A stretch of 40,356 bases of DNA from Paludibacter sp. (GTDB lineage Bacteria > Bacteroidota > Bacteroidia > Bacteroidales > Paludibacteraceae): the NCBI GenBank assembly GCA_010365115.1, contig JAAFGX010000032.1, positions 1 through 40,356 of the forward strand, given 5' to 3'. This document shows, one piece after another, positions 1 to 10,213 of the stretch; the first letter of the stretch is position 1, and the number at the start of each line of letters is the position of its first letter. Under the pieces are notes generated by a model. The model ran no database searches and was not told the DNA's origin. It was given only the letters and a program-made list of their open reading frames with translations. Both the position numbers and the translations under genes were made by a program.

Positions 1-201
1 AGTTTTGCAAATGCTATGACAGAAAATGTAAAATTAACTATTTTATCAACCGATGGTAAGTTGGTTTACCAAAACGTGTATTCTTCAAATGGCGTACTTG
101 ATAAAATTTCTGTTCAGTTGTCGCATTTAAAGCAAGGGCTTTATTTGTGCAGAGTAAATAGTAAAAATGTATCAAGTGTAGTGATATTTACTAAAAAGTA
201 G
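1..201 (+). CDS. C-terminal end of a T9SS-secreted protein (partial)
   Basis: The reading frame is open from the first base, so this is the last 66 residues of a gene that starts outside the window. The residues form a typical type A T9SS sorting domain: a beta-sandwich pattern with 'LTILSTDGKLVYQ' near the front, 'LSHLKQGLYLCRV' in the middle and a basic 'FTKK' end. In Bacteroidota this domain takes a protein across the outer membrane and is then cleaved, often with attachment to the cell surface. The catalytic part is outside the window, so the function of the protein is unknown. The next gene starts 72 bases downstream and could share the transcript. Confidence 0.85.
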   Translation, partial: SFANAMTENVKLTILSTDGKLVYQNVYSSNGVLDKISVQLSHLKQGLYLCRVNSKNVSSVVIFTKK

Positions 202-273
202 ATTTGTTGTTCCAATTGAAATTAAATTATTAGAAATTAAAAACTCAAAAGTATTAATATTAAAATTAAATAA

Positions 274-2019
274 ATGAAGAAGTATAGTTTTATAGCGTTG
301 TCGTTGTTAATATTGTCATCAATGCCGTATGCTTATTCCCAAAAAGGAGTCTTTAGAAATAAGACAGTGCCTGTATCATTGTCGCAGGTAAAAGTTGATG
401 GCGAATTGCGGGTTCGTATTCTTAAGAATTTTGATAGACTGGAAGAAGAAAAATATCAACCCGCAAATGTATTTCTAACGGATCAGCAATCGGGTCATTG
501 GCCGGGAGATACTGAAGGACGAACTATTCTTGGCTTGGTAAGAGATGCACAAGCTTCGGGAAGAGAACCAAAATACCTGAAAGAAATAATACGCTTAATA
601 CCCCAAAAACTAAATGAAAAAGGCTACATGGGTAAAGTCTATCCTTATGGCACTATGGATGAGCAGCAATTGTCGGGCAATGGTTGGTTTATTAGTGGTT
701 TAATTGAGTATTATAAATGGAAAAAAGACGAAAATGTTCTGGGATATATTAAGTCAATAATAAACAACCTTTTTTTGCCGGGTAAGGGATTTTATAAATC
801 GTATCCAATTGATCCTAATGTTAGGACGAGTGGAATAGGGGAAGCAATTGGTACTGTTGATAAAAAAGTAGATAATTGGATGCTTTCTACTGATATTGGT
901 TGCTTATTTATTGGTATGGACGGTGCAATAAATGCTTATAAACTGCTTCCAAGTAAAGAATTGAAAGAAGTAATAGATGAGATGATAGAGCGGTTTTTGT
1001 TGATGGATTTGGTTGCAGTAAAGGCACAGACTCATGCAAGTTTAACTGCTATGAGAGGGCTACTGACTTATGCTGAAGTAACAGGAAATAAAAAACTAAT
1101 CAATGAGGTAGTTAAACGTTGGGACTTATATAGAACTTATGGCATGACAGAAAACTATGCTAATTACAATTGGTTTACACGTTATGATGCTGCTACTGAG
1201 CCTTGTGCCATTGTCGATTCGTATATAGTAATTTCACGTTTATGGGAATTGACACAAGACCCTCAATACTTACCTGAATTGGACCTCATTTATTACAATG
1301 CAATTAGCCATGGTCAACGAGAAAATGGGGGATTTGGTACTGACAGGTTTCAACCTATAGATTTGAATTCCTTGACTGTCCAAATTCCTGAGGCCCATTG
1401 GTGTTGTACCATGAGAGGTGGTGACGGATTGAGTAGTGTCGCTGAGTGTGCCTATTTTACTAAAAGGAACTCGTTGTATGTTGTTCATTATGTAGACAAT
1501 AAAGCAACATTAAATTTTAGCAAAAACTCATTTTTATGTATAGAGCAAAAAACTAACTATCCTTTTGGGGGAGAAGTAAATATGGAAATAACTGATGCTC
1601 GAAATGCAAAATCTGTAGCGATAAACCTGAATGCACTTACTGATTGTACTGAAAATATTAATGTTTTCGTTAACGGAGAAAAGGTAAATCCTATTGTCGA
1701 AAATGGATTTATTACGTTGAAAAACAATTGGAAGAAAAATGATAAAATAAAATTTACTTTTGATAACAAGATTCGAATAATAAATCCTCTTAATAAGGAG
1801 AACTATACCAATAATTTGCGAAAAGTAATTTACGGATCCTTATTGCTTGGATATTCGGGAACGCTTAATGTGAAGCTGCCCGAAAAGGTTAAGATAAGAA
1901 AAATATCACCATCTCTTTTTCAGGTTGTTGATACAGACATAGTGCTTAGCCCGGTTTATCATTTATTGGACAAAAAAGTAATTAAGGGAGATACGTACAA
2001 AAAGCAGGTTCTTTTTTAA
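274..2019 (+). CDS. GH127-like enzyme (beta-L-arabinofuranosidase superfamily, DUF1680)
   Basis: 581 aa with a Sec signal peptide (about residues 1-22). The body is an (alpha/alpha)6-barrel followed by beta-sandwich modules of the GH127/GH146 type. The metal/catalytic signature is visible: E293, then E309-P-C311, then C377-C378. The 16-residue E-E spacing and the E-x-C plus CC pattern match the Zn-binding, Cys-nucleophile site known for the family founder HypBA1 (remembered, not aligned). The expected reaction is release of beta-L-arabinofuranose from arabinose-containing glycans, in the periplasm or at the surface. The family also holds other specificities, so the substrate is uncertain. A strong hairpin follows the gene, so it may end its own transcript. 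Confidence 0.8.
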   Translation: MKKYSFIALSLLILSSMPYAYSQKGVFRNKTVPVSLSQVKVDGELRVRILKNFDRLEEEKYQPANVFLTDQQSGHWPGDTEGRTILGLVRDAQASGREPKYLKEIIRLIPQKLNEKGYMGKVYPYGTMDEQQLSGNGWFISGLIEYYKWKKDENVLGYIKSIINNLFLPGKGFYKSYPIDPNVRTSGIGEAIGTVDKKVDNWMLSTDIGCLFIGMDGAINAYKLLPSKELKEVIDEMIERFLLMDLVAVKAQTHASLTAMRGLLTYAEVTGNKKLINEVVKRWDLYRTYGMTENYANYNWFTRYDAATEPCAIVDSYIVISRLWELTQDPQYLPELDLIYYNAISHGQRENGGFGTDRFQPIDLNSLTVQIPEAHWCCTMRGGDGLSSVAECAYFTKRNSLYVVHYVDNKATLNFSKNSFLCIEQKTNYPFGGEVNMEITDARNAKSVAINLNALTDCTENINVFVNGEKVNPIVENGFITLKNNWKKNDKIKFTFDNKIRIINPLNKENYTNNLRKVIYGSLLLGYSGTLNVKLPEKVKIRKISPSLFQVVDTDIVLSPVYHLLDKKVIKGDTYKKQVLF

Positions 2020-2083
2020 TTCGAAAAGCTAAGTTTCTAAGGTGTTAATTGTACTTTGTGTTGGTTAGTTACAAAAACCTCAG

Positions 2084-2129
2084 TTTATCAGTTATACAAA
2101 CTGCCAAAGCGGCTTGTGTAGCTGATAAA
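2084..2129 (+). terminator. Long hairpin after the GH127 gene
   Basis: Arms at 2084-2099 and 2114-2129 pair over 16 positions in RNA, the outer eight (TTTATCAG/CTGATAAA) perfectly and the inner eight with two G-U pairs. The loop holds a further GCC/GGC pairing. It lies 65 bases after the stop codon, with only a weak T-rich tail. Terminator or mRNA-stabilising stem are both possible. Confidence 0.55.
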
Positions 2130-2183
2130 TAAATTTTAAGGGGAGGCAACTACGAACAAAAATAAAATATAAAAATATATAAA

Positions 2184-4703
2184 ATGCGCATTCTAATTGT
2201 GGTATGTCTTCAGCTTTGTTTTCTGCTGCCGGTAATGGCGAAAGATTTATCGAAAAATGATATGTCCCAAAATGATGATAGTGACTTTTGGAATAAAAAA
2301 AAACTGTTTAAAACGCCGGAATATCAGATTACAGCCTCAGATTCTATCAGTACAATTTATTATAAAAGTATAGAATATCAGGGAAAAGAAACCGAAGTGT
2401 ATGCTATATACTGTACTCCGGGTATGCTTTTTAAAGACAAATCATTAGATAAGAATCTTCCTATAGTGGTTTGTGTGCATGGTGGTGCAGGAATCCCTTA
2501 CAGAGACTGGATTATAAGATGGGCACGAAAAGGGTATGCAGCCATTGCAATGGACTGGAGGGGGAATGGCTCTGACAAGAAACATCTCGTAAATGGAGGA
2601 CCAGAGCAAACCCCTGACAACATTCAACTTCATTACGACAGAAATATTAAGGACAGCTGGACATATCAGGCAGTTTCTCAGATTATACTTGCGCACTCAC
2701 TTATCTTAAGCTTTCCGGAAGTTAATCCTTCAAAATCGGTTATTACCGGATTAAGTTGGGGCGGATTTTTAACATCATTGGTAAGCGGAATAGACAACCG
2801 TTTTAAAGCTGCCATCCCTGTTTATGGTTGTGGTTATATTTATGAACATGATTTTTGGAACAACAATTCTTTAAAAATGGATAAAGACTTATACCAAAAG
2901 TGGATAACACATTTTGATTCTTCTGTCAGTTTGAGAAAAACATCTGTCCCATTCTTATTTGTTGCCGGAACCAATGATTTTTACTATCCAATTACTATTT
3001 GGCAAAAATCAGCTTCTTTAGTAAAAAACAAGCGTCAGTTACTGAAATTTGAAATGCCACATGCTACCAAAGCAACCTTCGATGTGGAGGAGATTTATGC
3101 ATTTGCAAATTCAATGGTCAATGATAGTATCCAACTTCCAAAATTTACGAGTGTAAAACTGAAGGGATTATTATTAAAAGCAAAGATATCATCCAAAACC
3201 AGAATTACACGAGCCGAACTTCTATATACGGAAGATGATTCGGAAAAATGGTATAAAAAAAAATGGAAACATGTTGATCTGGGAATCAAGAATAATTCAG
3301 TTGAAGCAAAACTACCGCCCAGCTATAAAGCTGTCTGTATTAATGTGTATAATGTCAATGGCTATGGTGTCAGCAGCGATGTTCTGTTTAACAATACCAA
3401 AACTTTAAGTTTTCAAACGACAGAAATTCCGATGTCAGATCCTGCGATTGTAAACTCAGGTACAGGCTGGCATTTTGGATGTGACTGGGGACCCGGAGCG
3501 AATTCGTATGATGTTGGAGCCCGCATTCTGTGGCGCGATTTAGAACCAACGCGAGGAAACTATGATTTTACAATAATTGAAAATTTATTGAAGCAAGCCG
3601 AATCAAAGGGAGGAAGAGCTATTGTACGATTTCGTGCTGTAGCCACATCAGGAATAGGAATGCCGGATTATATGATTGAACTTATGCCCAAAGGATTTAT
3701 GAAGGACTGGCTATTCAACAAAAAACCTGAAACTTTTGCATACGTGCCCGATTGGAATGATCCTGATTTCATTGAAAGAGCTCGCGCCTTGCTCAATGCA
3801 ATCGGGAAAAAATACAATAACGACCCAAGGCTTGGAGTAATTGATATAGGAATGTACGGAAGATGGGGTGAATGGCATTGTGCAGGCATTAAATATCCAA
3901 CAGAGGAAGGTGCACAGGAAATCTCTCTGGAGAATATCAAAGCGATTATAGATATGCATATCGAGGCATTTCCTGAGAAAAGGTTGGTGATGATGACCGA
4001 CAATATATTAGGACTAAAATATGCGCTTAGCAAATCGGAAAAAATCGGTTGGAGACGCGATAGTTATGGAACCGATTGGTTTCAGAATCCGGAAAGAATG
4101 GAAATTGTGAAAGACTGTTGGAAAACGGCACCAGTAATAGCTGAACCAATTGGAGAATTCGCCCCGGGAAAAATAGAATTCTGCAAAAAGATGGAACAAC
4201 AGGCTGGTGAGTTCCATGTTGCTACCATAAATGGCATCAATACATTTATAAAAGGATTGAACTATTCAGATGAAGAAATAGCTTCGGTTACGAATGCAGG
4301 AAAGAATTCTGGTTTCAGGTTTGCAATCACAAACCTCTCTATACCCGAAAAGCTTGTGTCCGGTCAAAAGTTTGTCGTGTCATCACTATGGAAAAACAAT
4401 GGTTCTACTCCTGCATACGAACATTGGAATGTTATTTACCAGATAAGAACCCATCAAAATGGAAAAGTTGTTTGGGAAGGTTGTTCTAGCCTTAGTCTAG
4501 AAAAATTGCTTCCAACCGGAACTAATGAAGTAGTTATCATCGATAATATGTTTTTGCCAAAGAGTCTTAATTCCGGCATTTATGATTTTTTAATAATTGT
4601 AAAAGACAAAGAAACCAATTATCGTATGCCTTTGGCTTTAGCAATACGGGGAAGACAGCATGATGGTAGTTATAAATTGGGGGCTATATCAATTCAAAAT
4701 TAA
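2184..4703 (+). CDS. Two-domain protein: alpha/beta-hydrolase esterase fused to a DUF4832 barrel
   Basis: 839 aa with a signal peptide (about 1-19). Residues ~45-320 form an alpha/beta-hydrolase of the acetyl-xylan-esterase/dienelactone-hydrolase type, with the nucleophile elbow G-L-S191-W-G-G, D265 (GTNDFYYP) and H293 (MPHATKA) as catalytic triad and a likely oxyanion 'HGG' near residue 98. Residues ~415-700 match the DUF4832 TIM-barrel type ('WRDLEPTRGNYDF', 'YGRWGEWH'), a glycoside-hydrolase-like fold of unsettled function. The last ~120 residues are a beta-sandwich. The expected role is removal of acyl groups from a glycan, with the second domain acting on or binding the same chain. The fusion means both activities are exported together. 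The C-terminal assignment is by motif only. Confidence 0.7.
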   Translation: MRILIVVCLQLCFLLPVMAKDLSKNDMSQNDDSDFWNKKKLFKTPEYQITASDSISTIYYKSIEYQGKETEVYAIYCTPGMLFKDKSLDKNLPIVVCVHGGAGIPYRDWIIRWARKGYAAIAMDWRGNGSDKKHLVNGGPEQTPDNIQLHYDRNIKDSWTYQAVSQIILAHSLILSFPEVNPSKSVITGLSWGGFLTSLVSGIDNRFKAAIPVYGCGYIYEHDFWNNNSLKMDKDLYQKWITHFDSSVSLRKTSVPFLFVAGTNDFYYPITIWQKSASLVKNKRQLLKFEMPHATKATFDVEEIYAFANSMVNDSIQLPKFTSVKLKGLLLKAKISSKTRITRAELLYTEDDSEKWYKKKWKHVDLGIKNNSVEAKLPPSYKAVCINVYNVNGYGVSSDVLFNNTKTLSFQTTEIPMSDPAIVNSGTGWHFGCDWGPGANSYDVGARILWRDLEPTRGNYDFTIIENLLKQAESKGGRAIVRFRAVATSGIGMPDYMIELMPKGFMKDWLFNKKPETFAYVPDWNDPDFIERARALLNAIGKKYNNDPRLGVIDIGMYGRWGEWHCAGIKYPTEEGAQEISLENIKAIIDMHIEAFPEKRLVMMTDNILGLKYALSKSEKIGWRRDSYGTDWFQNPERMEIVKDCWKTAPVIAEPIGEFAPGKIEFCKKMEQQAGEFHVATINGINTFIKGLNYSDEEIASVTNAGKNSGFRFAITNLSIPEKLVSGQKFVVSSLWKNNGSTPAYEHWNVIYQIRTHQNGKVVWEGCSSLSLEKLLPTGTNEVVIIDNMFLPKSLNSGIYDFLIIVKDKETNYRMPLALAIRGRQHDGSYKLGAISIQN

Positions 4704-4830
4704 AAGAGACAATTAAATATAAAGTATATGGCAAATGCTGTTGGTACGTTCTGCAAGAAATTGATGAGTGACTTTTATATATTATAAATGATTTTTACAA
4801 AATAATAAAGAAAAACTGATTTAATAAAAT

Positions 4831-4846
4831 CGTATCTTTAGATACG
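4831..4846. promoter_or_regulatory. Perfect dyad in the leader of the paralogue cluster
   Basis: CGTATCTTTAGATACG has 7-bp arms around TT. It sits in the 307-base gap (4704-5010), 165 bases before the first barrel-lectin gene. The rest of the gap is AT-rich and holds no other recognisable element. A repressor or activator operator is the natural reading, but there is no second copy in the window to support it. Confidence 0.4.
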
Positions 4847-5010
4847 TTTACAATGCAAGTTGTTACATAATAAGTACCTCATGCTAATTAGTTTATATTA
4901 GTATTTTACATTTACTATCTGAAATTCAATAACATTAATCCACATTCAAAGTATAAACTAATTTCGAGCTAGTACTTATAAAAAATAACTCACTTCTTAA
5001 TCAAAAAAAT

Positions 5011-6777
5011 ATGAAAAAATCTTTATTTCAATATTTCCAGATCATTCTTAACTCAGTTTCTGAATTGAAAGGATATTTCTCATTTTATCTTGTCATATTT
5101 ATTGTTACGATAACGAAGGTATCATTAAATGCTAGCAATAATCGTGACATACAAAAACTTCCAGTAAGCTCGGAAGTTAAATCTTCTATGGGTTCTGTAT
5201 TAGGTACTCCAGTGTATGCTACCTGGATAATGGTGTGGGTCGGTTCAACAGAGCCATGGTTTAATCCGGATGTGTATAACGGGGCTACCATGTGGGTAAA
5301 CAACACATGGAAAGCGACCAACTGGAACGATAATGCACAGGTCAATGAATTTGTTCAGAACATGAAAAATGCCGGTATTAAAATTATTATTTGCGATTTA
5401 ACCAATGGTTTTAATTGGATGAGTAAAGTAAAATATATTCAAGGTTTGTGTGCACAAAATGGTATGCAGGTTTGTGTAGCTGCTAATTATAAGGGGAACT
5501 TTGTTACGCTTGATACCCAGGCAAAATCGATATATGATAATTTGGCAGGTCCGAATGCTCCTAATAATACTGCTTATTTTCAAAAAGATGGAAAACCGAT
5601 AATCGTAAGCTATTGTTCCAAACTACAATTTGATGCAGCACAGATATATTCAAGTGTTACGAGAGATTATTTTAATCTTGTTTGGTCTTCGGGAGAAGAC
5701 AGTCAACCCGACAAATGGGGTTGGCAATTAGATCCAAAAGTCGGAACCGTGCCTTCCACCGATGCAATGTTTGTTACTTCGTCCATAAAATGGGCATCGA
5801 GTGTCACCCCTGGTTTATGGCGAAAATCACTTGCTTGGCTTGATTATAATTTTCTGATTGCACGGAAAAATAATCCTCAGTATATTATTGTAGGTAGTTA
5901 TGATGATATACATGAACGCAATGGATGGCTTATTGCAAACACAACTGGTAGTGATCCAGGAATGCAGTTTCGGGATAAATTTGGTGCAATAAGTACAGAT
6001 GCTTATTATAACAGAGTGAAAGAATGGACTAGTGGTGCAAATATTTCATCCATACCTAGTGGACTTATCCTGGATGGATGTTACAATATTAGAAATAAAA
6101 AGAGTAATCTTGCACTTCAAATGCGCAGTGGAAATGGTGTTGCAGGATCACTATTAGAGCAATCATCAACGGCTGTTTACCCGATGAATCAATATTTTTG
6201 GTTTTATCATCTTGGTAATAATACTTATCGTATTATTCCTTTGACAACGGGTCTCCCATTAGCTCCTGTAGAGGCATCGTTGCTTTCTAATATTAAGATT
6301 GAACAAAATTGGGATTTAGATGTGGACTATCAGAAGTGGATACTTGAACAAACTTCTACAGGAATTTATGCTTTAAAAAATAAGCTTTCAGGGAAATATC
6401 TTGATGTTTATCCTGCAGGTACAGGTTCAACTGTTTCAGGCGCAAGTATCATACAAGCTACAAAAACTTCACTGGATTTTCAATTGTGGAAATTGGAACC
6501 AATTGTTCAGTTGGTATCTGAAGTTACTGAAATAAAAGGTATTTCTGATCAAAATGATTCTCAACCATATATTTACTTGATTGATAGAAATATAATTATT
6601 GATAATTTAAAGGGAATCACTGAATTATTTGTTTATAATGTAGTTGGCCAACTAATTAACTATAATCATTCGACAACGGAATCCATTCAAATCGATAACA
6701 AAGAAAAAGGTCTTATTCTTATTGTGTTAAAACTTGAAAATGGAACAAGAGTATTTAAAAAATTGTTTGTCAAATAA
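5011..6777 (+). CDS. Barrel plus ricin-type lectin protein, T9SS-sorted (paralogue A)
   Basis: 588 aa. The N-terminal ~45 residues carry a hydrophobic export segment after a long polar lead. Residues ~70-350 look like a TIM-barrel enzyme related by motif to GH71/GH99-type clans: 'ATWIMVW' opening, 'CDLTNG', 'DKWGWQL' and 'GSYDDIHERNGW', the last resembling the acidic end-of-barrel motif of those families. Residues ~355-500 form a ricin-B-like lectin with QxW motifs (QLW near the end). Residues ~505-588 are a type A T9SS sorting domain ending KKLFVK. It is the first of three tandem paralogues, with 95 bases to the next. The substrate is unknown; an alpha-glucan or alpha-mannan-like target is only a guess from the fold. 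Confidence 0.7.
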   Translation: MKKSLFQYFQIILNSVSELKGYFSFYLVIFIVTITKVSLNASNNRDIQKLPVSSEVKSSMGSVLGTPVYATWIMVWVGSTEPWFNPDVYNGATMWVNNTWKATNWNDNAQVNEFVQNMKNAGIKIIICDLTNGFNWMSKVKYIQGLCAQNGMQVCVAANYKGNFVTLDTQAKSIYDNLAGPNAPNNTAYFQKDGKPIIVSYCSKLQFDAAQIYSSVTRDYFNLVWSSGEDSQPDKWGWQLDPKVGTVPSTDAMFVTSSIKWASSVTPGLWRKSLAWLDYNFLIARKNNPQYIIVGSYDDIHERNGWLIANTTGSDPGMQFRDKFGAISTDAYYNRVKEWTSGANISSIPSGLILDGCYNIRNKKSNLALQMRSGNGVAGSLLEQSSTAVYPMNQYFWFYHLGNNTYRIIPLTTGLPLAPVEASLLSNIKIEQNWDLDVDYQKWILEQTSTGIYALKNKLSGKYLDVYPAGTGSTVSGASIIQATKTSLDFQLWKLEPIVQLVSEVTEIKGISDQNDSQPYIYLIDRNIIIDNLKGITELFVYNVVGQLINYNHSTTESIQIDNKEKGLILIVLKLENGTRVFKKLFVK

Positions 6778-6872
6778 AATTGATGTAATAAAATACGCAT
6801 TTGAAAAAGTAATTTGTTATTTCTTCATATGAATTATTAAAAACAAATAAATAACTCACTAATTTATATTTC

Positions 6873-8630
6873 ATGAAAAAATTAATAGTTCAACTATTTC
6901 ACAATTATTTGAATTCAATTATTAAATTGAAAACCGATTTCTCAGTGAATCAGTACTTGATAATTGTTATGTTAAGTATAGGAATTTTATACTCTTGCAA
7001 AGATCCTGTAATACCCGAAATTCCTGTAATACCTGAAATAAAGTCCGTTTCGGTAGGTGGTTACAATGGCACGTTGAGTGGTGATAAATTTTATGTTGAG
7101 ATCTCCTTTTTGTCGCCAATTAATCTTAGTAATATACAAGCAACTGATATAACTTTTACAAAAAGTCATGGAGAAGCTACAATTTCACCTGAAAGTCCAT
7201 ACAATTTTCAGGAAGCGATAAATAATACCATTCCATTTACGATAAGTTTAAATGGTCAGACCAAGACCTATAATCTGGAAGTACGTAAAACGGTTGATCC
7301 AGGTGGAAATCAGGTTCCTACTTCAGTATATGCTACATGGATAATGGTGTGGGTCGGATCAACCGAAACATGGTTTAACCCGGAAGTATACAATGGGGCT
7401 ACTATGTGGGTTAATAACACCTGGAAAGCTACTAACTGGAATGATAATGCACAGGTCGATGAATTTATCCTGAACATGAAGAATGCAGGGATAAAAATTA
7501 TTATTTGCGATTTAACCAATGGTTTCAAATGGTTCAATAAAGTGAAATATATTCAGAGTGTATGTGCTCAGCATGGTATGCAGGTTTGTGTTGCAAATAA
7601 TTATAATGGTAATTTTGATACATTTGAAGCGAACGCCAAGTCGATCTATGATAATTTAGCTGGTCCAAACGCACCTAATAAAGAGGCCTACTTTAATAAA
7701 GATGGAAAGCCATTAATCGTAAATTATTGTATCAAAACACAATTTGATGCAATTCAGGCATATTCAAGTGATATGAGATCCCGGTTTAATCTTGTTTGGG
7801 CTTCAGGTAGTGACAGTCAACCGAATAAATGGGGATGGCAATTAGAACCAAAAGTCGGCGCCGTGCCTTCAACCGACGCCATGTATGTAACTTCGTCCGT
7901 CAAATGGGCTTCGACTACTGAAAAACCCGGAATGTGGAGGAAATCGCTCGCATGGCTTGATTATAATTTTCTTATTGCACGGCAAAGCAATCCTAAGTAT
8001 ATTATTGTAGGTAGTTATGATGATATACACGAGCGCAATGGATGGATGATTGCAAATACAACTGGTAGCGAGCCGGGAATGCAAATGAGGGATAAATTTG
8101 GAGCGATAAGCACTGATGCTTATTATAACCGAGTGAAAGAATGGACTAATGGTGGGCATATTTCATATATAGCAGGCGGACTAATTAAGGATGGCTGTTA
8201 CACTATTAGAAATAAAAAAAGTAATCTTGCACTTCAAATGCGTAGTGGAAATGGTGCTGCCGGTTCAATATTAGAGCAATCAACTACAGCTGTTTATCCA
8301 TTGAATCGATATTTTTGGTTCTATCATCTTGGTAATAATATCTATCGCATTATTCCTTTGACGAGTGGTCTTTCTTTAGCTCCTGTAGGTGCATCCGTTG
8401 ATGCTAATATTCTCATTGAACAAAACTGGGATTTGGATGTAGATTATCAGAAATGGACGATAGAGCTAACTGCTGAAGGTTCTTATGCCTTTAAAAATAA
8501 ACTTACAGGAAAATATTTGGACGTAACCTCAGCTTCAATAAGTTCAGGTGCGAGTATCATACAAAACAATAAATCTACACAGGATTCTCAGTTGTGGAAA
8601 TTGGAACCCATTGTGCAGTTAAAAGAGTAA
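6873..8630 (+). CDS. Barrel plus ricin-type lectin lipoprotein with extra N-terminal domain (paralogue B)
   Basis: 585 aa. A lipobox 'ILYSC' (Cys about residue 42) after the hydrophobic stretch marks a lipoprotein. It is followed by a short PxIPEI repeat linker and an Ig-like domain (~55-140) not present in the neighbours. The barrel (~145-425) keeps every motif of paralogue A, and the lectin domain (~430-585) keeps the QxW pattern. There is no T9SS domain: the protein stops where the lectin stops. It is probably the membrane-anchored version of the same activity. Same operon as A and C. Confidence 0.7.
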   Translation: MKKLIVQLFHNYLNSIIKLKTDFSVNQYLIIVMLSIGILYSCKDPVIPEIPVIPEIKSVSVGGYNGTLSGDKFYVEISFLSPINLSNIQATDITFTKSHGEATISPESPYNFQEAINNTIPFTISLNGQTKTYNLEVRKTVDPGGNQVPTSVYATWIMVWVGSTETWFNPEVYNGATMWVNNTWKATNWNDNAQVDEFILNMKNAGIKIIICDLTNGFKWFNKVKYIQSVCAQHGMQVCVANNYNGNFDTFEANAKSIYDNLAGPNAPNKEAYFNKDGKPLIVNYCIKTQFDAIQAYSSDMRSRFNLVWASGSDSQPNKWGWQLEPKVGAVPSTDAMYVTSSVKWASTTEKPGMWRKSLAWLDYNFLIARQSNPKYIIVGSYDDIHERNGWMIANTTGSEPGMQMRDKFGAISTDAYYNRVKEWTNGGHISYIAGGLIKDGCYTIRNKKSNLALQMRSGNGAAGSILEQSTTAVYPLNRYFWFYHLGNNIYRIIPLTSGLSLAPVGASVDANILIEQNWDLDVDYQKWTIELTAEGSYAFKNKLTGKYLDVTSASISSGASIIQNNKSTQDSQLWKLEPIVQLKE

Positions 8631-8694
8631 TAGATTAGCTAATTTATACTTGCTTCTATAAAAATATAAGTTAATATCAAAAATTCAGAATTTT

Positions 8695-10188
8695 ATGAAA
8701 AAATCAAAGTTTCAAAAACTTAAGTGCTTACTTAATTCAGCTTTCAAATCGGATAACTGCATGAGAGTAAATATATTGCTTTTTATCATGTTGATAAGTA
8801 TGGGAACTTTAAGCGCAAGCAAATCTCTAATTCAAAAGGATATGCCTGAAATAAAATCATTTGACTTAGGTGAAAATTGTAAATCAAAACCAGAATATGC
8901 TACTTGGATCATGGTATGGATCGGATCAACTGAGAAATGGTTTAATCCGGATTCTTATATTGGTGCTACCATGTGGGTAAACAACACATGGAAAGCAACA
9001 AACTGGAATGATAATGCTCAGGTCGATGAATTTATTCTGAACATGAAAAATGCCGGTATAAAAATTATTATTTGTGACTTAACCAATGGATTCAGGTGGA
9101 TGAACAAAGTGAAATATATTCAGAGTGTATGTGCACAATATGGTATGCAGGTTTGTGTGTCGAATAATTATAAGGGCAACTTTGAGACATTTGATTCGAA
9201 TGCAAAGTTGATCTATGATAATTTAGCGGGTCCGGGTGCTCCCAATAAAGAAGCTTACTTTAATAAAGATGGAAAACCATTAATTGTAAGCTATTGTACA
9301 AAAACACATTATGATGCGATTGAATCCTATTCAAGTGAAATGAAATCTCTTTTTAATTTTGTCTGGTCTTCGGGTGAAGATAGTAAATCCGACAAATGGG
9401 GTTGGCAATTAGAACCTGAAGACGGCACAGTTCCCTCAAAAGATGCCATGTTCGTAACTTCCTCCATAAAATGGGCTCCGAGTAAAAAGCCTGGGCTATG
9501 GAGAAAATCTCTTGCTTGGCTTGATTATAATTTTCTGATTGCACGGGAAAATAATCCGAAATATATTATTGTAGGTAGTTATGATGATATTCATGAACGC
9601 AATGGATGGCTTATTGCAAACACAACCAACTGTGAACGAGGAATGCAAATGAGGGATAAATTCGGAGCGATAAGTACAGATGCTTATAATAAAAGAGTGA
9701 AAGAATGGACCAGTGGCGGAAAGGTTTCTACTATACCCGGCGGATTAATTAATGATGGCTGTTACATTGTTAAAAACCAAAAAAGTAATCTGGCACTTCA
9801 AATGCGTGGTGGAAATGGATACGCCGAATCAATATTGGAACAATCTTCATCAGCAGTATATCCAATGAATCAATATTTCTGGTTTTATCATCTTGGTAAT
9901 AATATTTATCGTATTATTCCTTTAACAAGCGGACTTCCATTGACACCGGTGGGAGCTTCAACCGCAGAAAATACAGTTATTGAACAAAATTGGGATCAGG
10001 ATGTCCCTAATCAAAAATGGAAACTTGAACAACGCAAAACGGGTGAATATTATCTAATGAATGTTTTATCCAATAAATATCTTGATGTGAAAGACGCATC
10101 TGTATTGTCTGGAACCGAAATTATTCAAACTACAAAATCTGATAATGAAAATCAGGTTTGGACAATGGAGGCTATTGTACAACTATAA
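8695..10188 (+). CDS. Barrel plus ricin-type lectin protein, soluble form (paralogue C)
   Basis: 497 aa. It has an export segment at residues ~22-43, with neither a lipobox nor a T9SS domain. The barrel (~60-340) and QxW lectin (~345-497) follow A and B closely, including 'DLTNG' and 'GSYDDIHERNGW'. It differs at 'TTNCERG', where A and B have TTGS(D/E)PG. It is probably periplasmic or released. The first ~20 residues resemble those of A and B (MKK..FQ...LNS), so the leader was duplicated with the gene. GH106 starts 25 bases downstream, suggesting one operon. Confidence 0.7.
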   Translation: MKKSKFQKLKCLLNSAFKSDNCMRVNILLFIMLISMGTLSASKSLIQKDMPEIKSFDLGENCKSKPEYATWIMVWIGSTEKWFNPDSYIGATMWVNNTWKATNWNDNAQVDEFILNMKNAGIKIIICDLTNGFRWMNKVKYIQSVCAQYGMQVCVSNNYKGNFETFDSNAKLIYDNLAGPGAPNKEAYFNKDGKPLIVSYCTKTHYDAIESYSSEMKSLFNFVWSSGEDSKSDKWGWQLEPEDGTVPSKDAMFVTSSIKWAPSKKPGLWRKSLAWLDYNFLIARENNPKYIIVGSYDDIHERNGWLIANTTNCERGMQMRDKFGAISTDAYNKRVKEWTSGGKVSTIPGGLINDGCYIVKNQKSNLALQMRGGNGYAESILEQSSSAVYPMNQYFWFYHLGNNIYRIIPLTSGLPLTPVGASTAENTVIEQNWDQDVPNQKWKLEQRKTGEYYLMNVLSNKYLDVKDASVLSGTEIIQTTKSDNENQVWTMEAIVQL

Positions 10189-10213
10189 TATTGTTATTTA
10201 AAATTATCAATTA

